Source: Ketogulonicigenium vulgare WSH-001
Lineage (GTDB): Bacteria > Pseudomonadota > Alphaproteobacteria > Rhodobacterales > Rhodobacteraceae
DNA: 64,000 nucleotides
Assembly: GCF_000223375.1 (NCBI RefSeq)
Contig: NC_017384.1
Coordinates: 2,048,501-2,112,500, forward strand
Reading direction: 5' to 3'
The position numbers and the translations under genes were made by a program. The notes beneath the pieces are model-generated. The model had not been told where the DNA came from, ran no database searches, and saw only the letters and a list, made by a program, of their open reading frames with translations. Each line of letters starts with the position of its first letter. The first letter of the stretch is position 1. Of this stretch, positions 27,101-35,459 are shown piece by piece.

Positions 27101-28701
27101 TTCTGGCGGAAGTAATGCGACAGCGGGCGGTATTGCTTGGACAGCACCGCAACCGGCGTGTCATCGCCCATCGAGGCGATCATTTCCTTGCCGTCCTCGG
27201 CCATGGGCGTCAGGACTTGCTCCAGCTCCTCGACCGAATAGCCAGCCGCAATCTGCCGCTTGCGCAGGGCTGCGCCCGAGAACAGGCGCTTTTCGGGCAG
27301 CGTGACAACGGTGGACGAGAAGGACACCGACTTTTCAACCCAATCGCCAAAGGGCTGGGCGGCGGCCAGTTTGTCCTTGATCTCGCGGTCGTGGTACAGC
27401 TTGCCGGTTTGCATATCGACGGCAATCATCTGGCCGGGGCCAAGCGCGCCTTTCTCGACAACGGTGCGCTCGTTCACGGGCACCATGCCAACTTCGGAGC
27501 CTGCGATCAGCATCCCCTCGCCCGTCACGACATAGCGCATCGGGCGCAGGCCGTTGCGGTCCAGACCGCCGCAGACCCAGCGACCATCGGTCATCGCCAG
27601 CGCGGCGGGGCCGTCCCACGGCTCCATCACGGTGTTGCAATAGGCATACATATCGGCCCAAGCCTTGGGCATCTCGCCGACGTTTTTCGACCAGGCTTCG
27701 GGCACCAGCATGGTTTTCGCCATCGGCGCATTGCGACCGGCGCGCACCATCACCTCGAACACGGCATCCAGCGCGCCCGAGTCGGAAGTGCCAGCGGGGA
27801 TGATCGGCTTGATATCCTCGGCCATGTCGCCAAAGGCGCCGTGCGCCATGCGGATCTCGTGGCTTTTCATCCAGTTGATGTTGCCCTTCAGCGTGTTGAT
27901 CTCGCCGTTATGGGCCAGCATGCGGAAGGGCTGCGCCAGCGACCATTGCGGGAAAGTGTTGGTCGAATAGCGCTGGTGATAGATCGCAAAGGCCGACTCG
28001 AAACGGTCGTCCATCAGATCGGGATAGAACACCGCGACCTGCTCGGCCAGCATCATGCCCTTATAGATGATCGAGCGGCAGGACAGCGAACAGATATAGA
28101 GGCCGTTGACCTGACCGGCAGCGGCGGCTTTCTCGATGCGGCGACGGATGATGTACAGCTCGCGCTCGAACTGCTCGGCGTCGATGTTTTTTTCGCAGCG
28201 GATCAGGATTTGCTCAATCTCGGGGCGGGTCGCATTCGCCTTTTCACCCAAGACAGATGTGTCCACCGGCACGTGGCGCCAGCCATAGATGTAATGGCCC
28301 ATGCGCAGCACTTCGGCCTCGACGATGGTGCGGCAGCGCTCTTGCGCGCCAAAATCGGTGCGCGGCAGGAAGACCTGCCCGACGGCCATCAGCTTGTCGG
28401 TTGCAGGCTCGTGCCCGGTGCTGCGGACTTGGTCGTGAAAGAACGGAGCCGGGATCTGGATATGGATGCCTGCGCCGTCGCCGGTCTTGCCATCGGCATC
28501 CACTGCGCCGCGGTGCCAGATGGCTTTCAGCGCGGTAATGCCCTTTTCCACGACCGAGCGCGAGGGCGTGCCATCGATGGCGACAACAAGGCCCACACCG
28601 CAAGAGGAATGCTCATCCTCTTCGCGATAGAGCGAATTCTCGGACATCCATTTACGCTTGGCTTCCTCGGCTGCAACCCAGGTTGCGTCATAGCTGCTCA
28701 T
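24160..28701 (-). CDS. gltB: Glutamate synthase (NADPH) large subunit GltB
   Basis: 1513-aa large subunit of NADPH-glutamate synthase, making two glutamates from glutamine and 2-oxoglutarate. A short propeptide precedes Cys34 (SSCGVG), the amidotransferase nucleophile exposed by cleavage. HNGEINTLKGN is the class II amidotransferase motif. The FMN/3Fe-4S synthase domain follows (GEGGEDPAHSHPLPNGD; iron-sulfur cysteines in CIMVRQCQSNTCPVGVC near residue 1140), then the C-terminal beta-helix. The length matches the family. Its start overlaps the upstream periplasmic-protein gene by 14 bases. A long antisense frame opposite it is a composition artefact. Confidence 0.98.
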   Translation of the reverse strand: MSSYDATWVAAEEAKRKWMSENSLYREEDEHSSCGVGLVVAIDGTPSRSVVEKGITALKAIWHRGAVDADGKTGDGAGIHIQIPAPFFHDQVRSTGHEPATDKLMAVGQVFLPRTDFGAQERCRTIVEAEVLRMGHYIYGWRHVPVDTSVLGEKANATRPEIEQILIRCEKNIDAEQFERELYIIRRRIEKAAAAGQVNGLYICSLSCRSIIYKGMMLAEQVAVFYPDLMDDRFESAFAIYHQRYSTNTFPQWSLAQPFRMLAHNGEINTLKGNINWMKSHEIRMAHGAFGDMAEDIKPIIPAGTSDSGALDAVFEVMVRAGRNAPMAKTMLVPEAWSKNVGEMPKAWADMYAYCNTVMEPWDGPAALAMTDGRWVCGGLDRNGLRPMRYVVTGEGMLIAGSEVGMVPVNERTVVEKGALGPGQMIAVDMQTGKLYHDREIKDKLAAAQPFGDWVEKSVSFSSTVVTLPEKRLFSGAALRKRQIAAGYSVEELEQVLTPMAEDGKEMIASMGDDTPVAVLSKQYRPLSHYFRQNFSQVTNPPIDSLRESRVMSLKTRFGNLKNVLDESSNQTETLVMDTPFICTGEFEELLRQFDGAGVVTIDCTFDAGSTQDALRGGLERIRAEAEDAVRSGASHIVLTDEFQSETRVAMPMILATSAVHSWLTRKGLRTFCSLNVRAAECIDPHYFAVLISSGATTVNAYLAEDSIGDRIERGLLDGTLEDAMRRYREAVNAGLLKIMAKMGISVISSYRGGLNFEAVGLSRSMVDEYFPGMQSRISGIGLIGIQHKAEQVHALGWKGGQDVLPIGGFYKSRRSGEKHAWEAQTMHMLQAACDRASYELWQRYSQAMQANPPIHLRDLLAIKPLGGAVPIEEVESITSIRKRFVTPGMSLGALSPEAHMTLNIAMNRIGAKSDSGEGGEDPAHSHPLPNGDNPCAKIKQVASGRFGVTAEYLNACEELEIKVAQGAKPGEGGQLPGMKVTELIARLRHSTKGVTLISPPPHHDIYSIEDLAQLIYDLKQINPRCKVTVKLVSSSGVGTIAAGVAKAKADVILVSGHNGGTGASPGTSIKHAGLPWEMGLTEAHQVLTMNNLRDRVTLRTDGGLRTGRDIVIAAMLGAEEYGIGTAALIAMGCIMVRQCQSNTCPVGVCTQNPELRQKFTGSADKVVNLITFYATEVREILASIGARSLDEVIGRADLLSQISRGSARLDDLDLNPLLIQVDGSKRHTYDRSRPRNAVPDTLDAEIVKDAQRFLNDGEKMQLDYAVQNTLRTIGTRVSSHIVTKFGMRNSLQDDHLTLKLTGSAGQSLGAFAVHGLKIEVSGEANDYVGKGLSGGTIIVRPPMSSPLVAAENTIIGNTVLYGATDGYLFAAGRAGERFAVRNSGAKVVIEGCGTNGCEYMTGGTAVILGTIGANFGAGMTGGMAYLYDPEGRASAMINMETLVTCPITVTHWEAELRAMIERHAHETGSRKAIEILANWDAEVPNFLQVCPTEMLASLKHPLTTEVVAVPAE

Positions 28702-29458
28702 GGCGAGACTCCTTCAAAGATGGGGGTTGCGGCAGGGACGACATCAGATCGCCACAGCCAAAAGCGGGAACGGCGGACAAAAAGCCAGCCTCGCCGGGGC
28801 GGCTGATGCGCACCGGGCTATTATCATCGGTGAATGTGTCCTCGGACGTCGAGATGGTCGAACTGCCCGACAGGAAATGGCGCCATTCACGGCTAATGTA
28901 TTCGTTGCCCTCGGACTGCCAGACCAATTGGCCCGCCGCGTCAAAGGCACGGATGCTGAATTCGGTCTGATCCAGCGTCTCGCCATCCACCGTCAGCGTC
29001 TCGCCGGTCAGGCGGTCATAGCCACGATAGTTCATGACAAACGGCTGCTGACCGGGCGCACTGCTGGTGGTCGAGAAGTCATAATCGTCCCGCCCGGTGG
29101 CGATCAGATCAGACAGGCTGGCCGGATCGGCCGGGTTCGGCAAAAGCTGTTCCGTCAGGCCGGAACGCAGATGGCGGCTTTCGATCCACTGCGTTTCCGC
29201 GTCGATCATGCCGACATAGACCGGGCCTTCTTCATTGATGTCGATGCGGCGCTGATAGCCTTCGGGGTCGGCGCTGCAGGTAAAGTGATGCGACACGACG
29301 CAGGCGCGGCCCTGCACCGTCAGCCGTGCCTCGCATCCGGCGGGCACGGCAAAGGTGGTGTTCGGGTTACGCTGTTGCTGCGCGCCGGCCGCCAGCGGCA
29401 GCAGGGTTGCGACCGCAGCAAAAGCGGGGACGAGGCTGAAAAGGCGAAAATGTGTCAT
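28688..29458 (-). CDS. Exported protein of unknown function between gltD and gltB
   Basis: 256-aa protein with a signal peptide (residues 1 to about 26, ending PLAAGAQ), so periplasmic. Cysteines at CEARLTVQGRACVVSHHFTC may form disulfides. I recognise no catalytic motif. It is translated between the two subunits of glutamate synthase: 30 bases after gltD, with AAGGAG 6 bases before the ATG at 29458, and its 3' end overlaps gltB by 14 bases. Co-expression with glutamate synthase is therefore very likely, but a periplasmic role linked to a cytoplasmic enzyme is unexplained. Confidence 0.8.
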   Translation of the reverse strand: MTHFRLFSLVPAFAAVATLLPLAAGAQQQRNPNTTFAVPAGCEARLTVQGRACVVSHHFTCSADPEGYQRRIDINEEGPVYVGMIDAETQWIESRHLRSGLTEQLLPNPADPASLSDLIATGRDDYDFSTTSSAPGQQPFVMNYRGYDRLTGETLTVDGETLDQTEFSIRAFDAAGQLVWQSEGNEYISREWRHFLSGSSTISTSEDTFTDDNSPVRISRPGEAGFLSAVPAFGCGDLMSSLPQPPSLKESRHEQL

Positions 29459-29488
29459 ATCCACTCCTTGCCCGCGCCGCGCGCGGAG

Positions 29489-30928
29489 CTATTCCGCCGC
29501 GACGCTGGCGGCTTGGCCCAGATAATCCAGAATTGCCGTGGCGCAGTCACGTCCGTCGCGAATGCCCCAGACAACCAGCGAAGCGCCGCGCACGATATCA
29601 CCGGCCGCGAACACGCCATCAAGGTTGGTCTGACCCGTGCCAAATTGCGCGCGCACCGTGCCCCAGCGGGTCACTTCCAGCCCGTCAACGCCCCACAGCT
29701 TGGGCAGATCCTCGGGCTCAAAGCCAAGCGCTTTGACGACCAGATCGGCATCCTCGATGTAATCGGCGCCTTCGATCAGCTCGGGGCTGCGACGGCCCGA
29801 AGCATCGGGCGCGCCCAGACGCATACGCTGCACATTCACGCCGGTCACAGTGCCCGCATCGGCGGTGAAGCCAGCGGGTGCGGCCAGCCAGACGAATTCG
29901 ACGCCTTCTTCTTCGGCATTCTTCGTCTCGCGCTGCGAGCCGGGCATATTCGCTTTATCGCGGCGATACAGGCATTTGACCGAGGTCGCGCCCTGGCGGA
30001 TCGCAGTGCGGACGCAGTCCATCGCCGTATCGCCGCCGCCGATCACCACGACGCGCTTGCCTTCGGCGTTCAGCGTGCCGTTGTCGTATTCAGCAACATC
30101 ATCGCCAAAGTTCTTGCGGTTCGAGGCGGTCAAATAATCGAGCGCGCGCACGATACCGGCGGCATCCGCATTATCGCCCGCCAGATCACGCGTCTTGTAA
30201 ACGCCGGTCGCAATCAGCACCGCATCATGTTTGCCGCGCAAAGCGTCAAAGCTGATGTCATCGCCCACATTGCAGTTCAGCACGAATTGCACGCCAGCCT
30301 GTTCCAACTGGTTGATGCGGCGCATGACGACATCTTTTTCCAGCTTAAAGCCGGGGATGCCATAGGTCATCAAGCCGCCCGCGCGGTCATAACGGTCATA
30401 GACGGTGACCTGAACGCCCGCCCGGCGCAGCACATCCGCTGCCGCCAGACCCGCAGGGCCCGCGCCGATGATGCCGACGCTTTCGCTGCGCTCAATCTCG
30501 GGCAGATGCGCCTTGACCCAGCCGTTTTCCCAAGCGGTGTCGGTGATATATTTCTCGACCGAGCCGATGGTCACAGTGCCATGGCCGGATTGTTCGATCA
30601 CGCAATTCCCCTCGCACAGGCGGTCTTGCGGGCAGATGCGGCCGCAGATCTCGGGGAAGGTATTGGTCGCTTGGCTGATCTCATAGGCCTCTTGCAGGCG
30701 GCCTTCGGCGGTCAGACGCAGCCAATCGGGGATATTGTTCGACAGCGGGCAATGCGCTTGACAATAAGGCACGCCGCACTGGCTGCAACGCGAGGCTTGC
30801 TCGGCCGCTTTATTCGCGGCGAATTCGCGGTAGATCTCGTCAAAGTCCTGCGTACGCGCATCGGCATCACGCTTTTCAGGCATGAGGCGGGGGACAGTGA
30901 CGAACTTCAACATCTTTTCAGTGGCCAT
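29489..30928 (-). CDS. gltD: Glutamate synthase small subunit GltD
   Basis: 479-aa FAD and iron-sulfur subunit that passes electrons from NADPH to GltB. The N-terminal [4Fe-4S] cysteines are in CSQCGVPYCQAHCP and CGRICPQDRLCEGNC. An FAD-binding GAGPAGLAAADVLRRAG (near residue 155) and an NADPH-binding VIGGGDTAMDC follow. The ATG at 30928 has AAGGA 8 bases upstream. It is the first gene of the gltD-X-gltB unit. Confidence 0.97.
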   Translation of the reverse strand: MATEKMLKFVTVPRLMPEKRDADARTQDFDEIYREFAANKAAEQASRCSQCGVPYCQAHCPLSNNIPDWLRLTAEGRLQEAYEISQATNTFPEICGRICPQDRLCEGNCVIEQSGHGTVTIGSVEKYITDTAWENGWVKAHLPEIERSESVGIIGAGPAGLAAADVLRRAGVQVTVYDRYDRAGGLMTYGIPGFKLEKDVVMRRINQLEQAGVQFVLNCNVGDDISFDALRGKHDAVLIATGVYKTRDLAGDNADAAGIVRALDYLTASNRKNFGDDVAEYDNGTLNAEGKRVVVIGGGDTAMDCVRTAIRQGATSVKCLYRRDKANMPGSQRETKNAEEEGVEFVWLAAPAGFTADAGTVTGVNVQRMRLGAPDASGRRSPELIEGADYIEDADLVVKALGFEPEDLPKLWGVDGLEVTRWGTVRAQFGTGQTNLDGVFAAGDIVRGASLVVWGIRDGRDCATAILDYLGQAASVAAE

Positions 30929-30987
30929 AGCATGATCCTTCACGCAGCTGCTTGTAGCGTGAATAATCCGGCCTGTTTCAGAATAAA

Positions 30988-31009
30988 AGTCAGCACGACT
31001 GACCTAAAT
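30988..31009 (+). promoter_or_regulatory. Operator-like element 1 upstream of gltD
   Basis: AGTCAGCACGACTGACCTAA is a near-palindrome (GTCA-N7-TGAC) followed by CTAA. A second copy in inverted orientation lies 69 bp away (31057-31078); the two match at 16 of 22 positions. The location, 60 bp before the gltD start, fits a regulator-binding site. The regulator is not identified. Confidence 0.45.
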
Positions 31010-31056
31010 GGCATTTGAAGCGAGTTTTTTTGGACGCTCGCGTGCAAAATTGCAAA

Positions 31057-31078
31057 AATTAGGTCAGCAGGAGTGACT
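31057..31078 (-). promoter_or_regulatory. Operator-like element 2 upstream of gltD
   Basis: On the minus strand AGTCACTCCTGCTGACCTAA has the same GTCA-N7-TGAC core and CCTAA tail as element 1, in inverted orientation. It overlaps the uppP stop codon. The A/T-rich stretch between the two elements (31041-31060) could hold the gltD promoter. Confidence 0.45.
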
Positions 31079-31892
31079 AATTCGCGCCAAAGCCCAAAGC
31101 GAGGGCAATCAGCGTCACCGTCCCAAGGGTGATTCGCCACCAGCCGAATAGTGCATAACCATGGCGCGAGATGTAATCGAGCAGCCAGCGCACCACGATC
31201 AGCGCCACGATAAAGGTCGCGACAAAGCCAACCGCGATATCCACCCAAGCCGCGCCGCTAAGGGCATCGCGGTTCTTGAACAGATCATAGGCCACCGCGC
31301 CGAACATCGTCGGGATGGACAGAAAGAACGAAAACTCGGCCGCCGCGCGCTTTTCCACGCCCATCAGCAGCGAGCCGACAATCGTCGCCCCCGAACGCGA
31401 AACGCCGGGGATCATCGCGATACATTGTACAAGGCCGATTTTCAGCGCCATCGGCAGCGGCAGATCCATCGGATCGCGATAACGCGGCGTGATCTTCATG
31501 CGGTCGACCACCAGCAGGATCACCCCACCGACGATCAGCGCCACAGCGATCGTCGCGGTCGATTCGAACAGCACCCGCTTGATCAGATCATGCGCCAAAA
31601 CACCAATGAAGACGGCGGGCAAAAAGGCGATCAGCACCGACAGCACAAAACGCCGCGCCAGCGGATCGTGCGGGATGCGGCGTGCCACGCCGTAAAGACG
31701 CGCAAAATAATAGACAACGAGGGCCAGAATCGCGCCCAACTGGATTGCGACCTCGAACACGCGGGCGGGGCTTTCGAACCCCAGGAAATGGCCCGCGATC
31801 AACAAATGCCCGGTCGATGAAACGGGTAAAAACTCGGTCAGCCCCTCGATCACGCCCAAAAAGGCAGAGAGGAACAGATTATTATCGACCAT
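31077..31892 (-). CDS. uppP: Undecaprenyl-diphosphate phosphatase UppP (BacA)
   Basis: 271-aa membrane enzyme that recycles the undecaprenyl carrier for peptidoglycan synthesis. Both catalytic signatures are present: [14 protein letters not shown] (residues 16-29) and [10 protein letters not shown] (near residue 161). About eight hydrophobic segments are visible and the length is standard. It runs in the same direction as the epimerase gene upstream, 11 bases apart. Confidence 0.97.
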   Translation of the reverse strand: MVDNNLFLSAFLGVIEGLTEFLPVSSTGHLLIAGHFLGFESPARVFEVAIQLGAILALVVYYFARLYGVARRIPHDPLARRFVLSVLIAFLPAVFIGVLAHDLIKRVLFESTATIAVALIVGGVILLVVDRMKITPRYRDPMDLPLPMALKIGLVQCIAMIPGVSRSGATIVGSLLMGVEKRAAAEFSFFLSIPTMFGAVAYDLFKNRDALSGAAWVDIAVGFVATFIVALIVVRWLLDYISRHGYALFGWWRITLGTVTLIALALGFGAN

Positions 31893-31903
31893 GGAATGTC
31901 CTG

Positions 31904-32890
31904 TCAGTCAGCGCCCTTCGCGTCGCGCAGCTTTGCCGCCGACTCGCGGATTGCGGTGAACTGCCCGGCAGGGCGGAAACGCCACAGATAATCGGGCAGC
32001 ACAACCCCAGTTGGCGCAGGCGTGATGCCAAAGGGCTGAAAACCGCTGCCGTCCGGCAAATGATGTGTATAGGACAGCATCGCGATCTGGTCGCGCGACA
32101 GCGGCACCGGCAGGATGCTGAAACTGGCGCGATGGCCAAATTCGGCAATGCCCGCCGCAAAACGCGCAAGGCCTAGGGGCAGATCGACGATTCGCGTGCT
32201 GCGCCGCGTCACCTGCAGGACCTGCTGCGCGATCTGCTGCATTGTCATCACCTCGGGCCCGGCCAGCGGATAGGTACCCGCGGCGAAATCGGGCGCAAGC
32301 GCGGTGACAATCGCCGCGGCGACATCATCGACCCAGACCGGCTGCATTTTCACATCGCCGCCCACAATCGGCAACACCGGCAGCCGCGCAAGGCCAGCCA
32401 GACGATTGAAGAAGTGATCGTCGCGCCCGAACATCACCGCAGGCTGCACCACAACCGCAGATGGGAACGCGGCCAGCACCGCCGCCTCGCCCGCCGCCTT
32501 GCTGTCGAAATAGGCACTGCCCTGCCCGCCCGTCCCAAGGGCCGAGACATGCACCAACCGCTGCACGCCCGCCGCCCGCGCCGTGCGGGCGATCAGCGCG
32601 GCGCCCAAGTGATGCACGGCGTCGAATGTATTGGCACGCAGTTCCGTCAGGATGCCGATGCAATTGATCGCGGCATCTGCGCCATCCAGCACGCGCGCGA
32701 CCGATGCGGCATCGCGGATATTGCAGGCCACAGGCTCGACCTGACCGACGGCGCCATAGGGGCGCAAGAACAGCGCAAGGTTCGGATCACGCACCGCCGC
32801 CCGCACCCGCCATCCCGCCTGCGCCAGCCGCCGCACCACATAGCGCCCCAAAAAGCCGCTGGCCCCGAATACCGTTACAATGCCTGACAT
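31904..32890 (-). CDS. NDUFA9-like NAD(P)-binding epimerase-family protein
   Basis: 328-aa atypical short-chain dehydrogenase/epimerase. The N-terminal nucleotide-binding motif is [20 protein letters not shown], followed by NCIGIL and a YFDSKAAGE motif in which Tyr and Lys sit as in extended SDRs. The overall pattern matches the bacterial relatives of complex I subunit NDUFA9 common in Rhodobacteraceae. The substrate is unknown. It probably forms a unit with uppP. Confidence 0.85.
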   Translation of the reverse strand: MSGIVTVFGASGFLGRYVVRRLAQAGWRVRAAVRDPNLALFLRPYGAVGQVEPVACNIRDAASVARVLDGADAAINCIGILTELRANTFDAVHHLGAALIARTARAAGVQRLVHVSALGTGGQGSAYFDSKAAGEAAVLAAFPSAVVVQPAVMFGRDDHFFNRLAGLARLPVLPIVGGDVKMQPVWVDDVAAAIVTALAPDFAAGTYPLAGPEVMTMQQIAQQVLQVTRRSTRIVDLPLGLARFAAGIAEFGHRASFSILPVPLSRDQIAMLSYTHHLPDGSGFQPFGITPAPTGVVLPDYLWRFRPAGQFTAIRESAAKLRDAKGAD

Positions 32891-32986
32891 ATGCCCGCCC
32901 TTTTTCGGTTTTCGCGATGCTACAGCCGCACCCTAGGGCAGGCAAGTCATTGACGTCAGGACATGTCAAATCCGTAAAAAATCGTG

Positions 32987-33015
32987 TTGACGCCGCCCGC
33001 TGGCAGCCCTAGATA
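32987..33015 (+). promoter_or_regulatory. Sigma-70-type promoter of tRNA-Leu(CAG)
   Basis: TTGACG and TAGATA are separated by exactly 17 bases, and the -10 box ends 16 bases before the mature tRNA 5' end. This is the clearest housekeeping promoter in the window. Confidence 0.7.
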
Positions 33016-33031
33016 CAGCCTCACACAACCG

Positions 33032-33118
<87 letters not shown>

Positions 33119-33128
33119 CTACCCTCGA

Positions 33129-33160
33129 AAACCCGCCAAGCTTTGCTTGGCGGGTTTCGT
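33129..33160 (+). terminator. Terminator of tRNA-Leu(CAG)
   Basis: AAACCCGCCAAG and CTTGGCGGGTTT form a perfect 12-bp stem around a 5-base loop, 10 bases after the tRNA, ending in a T-rich stretch. Confidence 0.85.
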
Positions 33161-33208
33161 GTTTCAAAAACACCGCTGCAGCGCTAGCTTTCACGAAAAG
33201 AGGGTGGG

Positions 33209-34324
33209 ATGTCCGTTTTCCGTATCTGGCTGCGCCGAATCGTTTTGGGCGTTATCGCGATTGCAGTCCTTACCCTCGCCGGGCTGTGGGTGATCGCGCC
33301 GCAAATCCTTGTTCTCGCCCGCGAGGGGTTTCCGGGGCAGGTCTGGCCCACCAGCGGCACCTATCTAGAGGTTGCGGGCGCACAGACCCCCGCCGCGCCG
33401 CCTGCTGGCCGCGCCCTGCCCGCCGCCGCCCATGATCGGCTGGTCAACACCTCCGGCCGCGCCCTGCTGATGGAGCGGGCTGGCGTGCTGGAATATGAGG
33501 AATATACGGCGGGCCTCGCGCGCGAGGATCGCTTCAATTCCTATTCGATGGTGAAAAGCCTGATAGGCGCGATGATCATCCGCGCGGTGGCCGATGGCAA
33601 AATCGCCTCGCTGGATGATCCGCTGTCGGATTATCTTGGCCCCGAATCGCCGGACACCACCATCCGCGCGGTGCTGACCATGACCAGCGGGCTGGAGCTG
33701 CACGGGCTGCAAACTAAGCAAATGGAAGATGGTGATTTCTCTGCCTTTAGCGGCGTGGCCGAGCTGCATGCCTTTGGGATCGAGCGTCTGTTGCCGCGCC
33801 TGCACCCCAACGCGGCGGTTGCAGGCACCTTCCGCTATGAAAGCTCCAATTCAGCGGTGCTGGGGGCGGTATTGGAACAGGTCTATCAACAGCGCCTGCC
33901 CGCGCTTTTGTCGACGCTGATCTGGCAGCCCGCAGGCGCGCAAACCGCATCATGGCGCGCCTATCCGATGTCTGGCGGCGCGACAGCCTATTGCTGCCTC
34001 TACGCCCGCCCCCTCGATTGGCTGATGGTGGGGCGTTACCTGCTGGACAACGGCACGCCAGAGGCGCCCTTCCTGCCGCAGCCGCTGTGGAATGATTTGT
34101 TCCTGCCCACGCTGTCCCCAGAACAGCGCCAAGACCGCTTTTACGGCTATCACATCAGTCACAATGTCATGGATCGCGCGGGCGAGAATGTCGCCGGGCC
34201 ATTCGCCTATTTCACGGGGCATCTCGGACAGGTTGTCTACCTCCTGCCCGAGCAAAATACCGTCGTCGTCCGCTTTGGCGCGCAGCGCCAGCCCCTGCAG
34301 GCGACGCTTTACGACCTGTTCTGA
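33209..34324 (+). CDS. Beta-lactamase-family serine hydrolase
   Basis: 371-aa membrane-anchored protein (hydrophobic helix, residues 12-32) with a class C beta-lactamase/D,D-peptidase-type domain facing the periplasm. The catalytic S-x-x-K is SMVK (near residue 112), the Y-x-[NS] motif is in YESSNS (near residue 210), and HLG near the end replaces the K-[ST]-G triad, as in many esterase-like members. Substrate unknown: cell-wall peptide or ester. AGAGGGTGGG precedes the start. Confidence 0.85.
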   Translation: MSVFRIWLRRIVLGVIAIAVLTLAGLWVIAPQILVLAREGFPGQVWPTSGTYLEVAGAQTPAAPPAGRALPAAAHDRLVNTSGRALLMERAGVLEYEEYTAGLAREDRFNSYSMVKSLIGAMIIRAVADGKIASLDDPLSDYLGPESPDTTIRAVLTMTSGLELHGLQTKQMEDGDFSAFSGVAELHAFGIERLLPRLHPNAAVAGTFRYESSNSAVLGAVLEQVYQQRLPALLSTLIWQPAGAQTASWRAYPMSGGATAYCCLYARPLDWLMVGRYLLDNGTPEAPFLPQPLWNDLFLPTLSPEQRQDRFYGYHISHNVMDRAGENVAGPFAYFTGHLGQVVYLLPEQNTVVVRFGAQRQPLQATLYDLF

Positions 34325-35026
34325 TTACTTTGCCGCGATGGTGATCGGGACCAGCACGTCTGGCTCGATCACATCCACCCCCGGCAGGCCGGCCTTCAGC
34401 GCATCGGCGTTTTGTTCCAGCAGCGGGAAGGTGCGGTAATGGCAGGGAATCACCGTCTCGAAATGGAAATATTTCTTTGCGGCCCAGGCCGCGCGGCTCA
34501 TATCCATCGTATAGTGACCACCGGCAGAGAGGATGCCGATGTCCGGCGCGTGCAGCTCTCCCATCCAGGCCATATCGGCCATGATGTCGGTATCGCCGCT
34601 GAAATAGATCACATGCCCCTCGCCCGCGATCATAAAGCCCGCCTCGGACCCGACCGCCACCAACCCATCCGGCCCCGCAAGGGTCGAGGAATGGCTGGCG
34701 TTCACCATCGTCACCGCGACATTACCCAAGCGCAGCGTGCCGCCCTTGTTGATGCCAATGGTCTGCGCGCCTTGGGTCTTGTGCAGATAGCCCGCCAGAT
34801 CGGCGATGGCGATGATGGGCGCGCCGGTGGTGGCGGCGACCTCTAGCACATCGGCGACGTGATCCGAATGGCCGTGGGTCAGCAGGATATGCGTCGTGCC
34901 CGCGACGGCCTCATCCCGCTTTGCCGTCGGGAAAACGGGGTTATCCGTCAGCCACGGATCGACCAACAGGATCTGATCGCCAATCTCGATCCGAAAGCTG
35001 CCATGTCCCAGCCAAATGATATTCAT
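34325..35026 (-). CDS. UPF0173-type metal-dependent hydrolase
   Basis: 233-aa metallo-beta-lactamase-fold protein. The metal-binding motif is HGHSDHVAD (residues 51-59), preceded by DPWLTDNP. Further ligands are likely in NASHSSTLAG, YFSGDTDIM and CHYRTFP. The length and motif set match the UPF0173 family (YtkL-like). Substrate unknown. It is convergent with the preceding hydrolase gene, with no gap. Confidence 0.9.
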   Translation of the reverse strand: MNIIWLGHGSFRIEIGDQILLVDPWLTDNPVFPTAKRDEAVAGTTHILLTHGHSDHVADVLEVAATTGAPIIAIADLAGYLHKTQGAQTIGINKGGTLRLGNVAVTMVNASHSSTLAGPDGLVAVGSEAGFMIAGEGHVIYFSGDTDIMADMAWMGELHAPDIGILSAGGHYTMDMSRAAWAAKKYFHFETVIPCHYRTFPLLEQNADALKAGLPGVDVIEPDVLVPITIAAK

Positions 35027-35171
35027 GATCCAATCCTTTGCTTGATCGGATCAGTTTACGCCCCACGCCCCGCTTATCCAGCCCGCATCGCATAACAACC
35101 GCGTGCCCGCCTTGCGGTAAAGGACGGCGGGCGCTAAACGCATCAACGACTAGTCGCAGTTGGAGAACAGC

Positions 35172-35459
35172 ATGTCGATCGACATCGAGACCGCCCGCCG
35201 GGTGGCAAAACTCGCCCGGATACGGGTTGAACCAGAGGCCCTGCCCGCGCTGGCTTCGGAATTCTCGGCGATCCTCGGATTCATCGAACAGCTAAACGAA
35301 GTGGATGTCGAGGGCGTCGAGCCGATGACCTCGGTCACGCCCATGCGCCTGAAGCGCCGCGAAGACATTGTGACCGACGGCGAACAACAAGCCGCCGTCC
35401 TTGCCAATGCGCCCGATGCCCGTGAAGGGTTCTTTGCCGTTCCGAAGGTGGTGGAATGA
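35172..35459 (+). CDS. gatC: Aspartyl/glutamyl-tRNA amidotransferase subunit C
   Basis: 95-aa small subunit of GatCAB, which converts misacylated Glu-tRNA(Gln) or Asp-tRNA(Asn) to the correct amide. Family features: [12 protein letters not shown] near the N-terminus, [20 protein letters not shown] (near residue 37) and the C-terminal [12 protein letters not shown] chose the ATG at 35172 because TTGGAG lies upstream. It overlaps gatA by 4 bases (ATGA). Confidence 0.96.
   Translation: MSIDIETARRVAKLARIRVEPEALPALASEFSAILGFIEQLNEVDVEGVEPMTSVTPMRLKRREDIVTDGEQQAAVLANAPDAREGFFAVPKVVE

Noticed and set aside
24757..28806. A 1349-codon open frame on the plus strand opposite gltB
   Set aside because: It is entirely antisense to gltB, whose domains and motifs are complete. 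The frame stays open because of high G+C codon bias. Its translation is His/Arg/Gln-rich with no recognisable domain.
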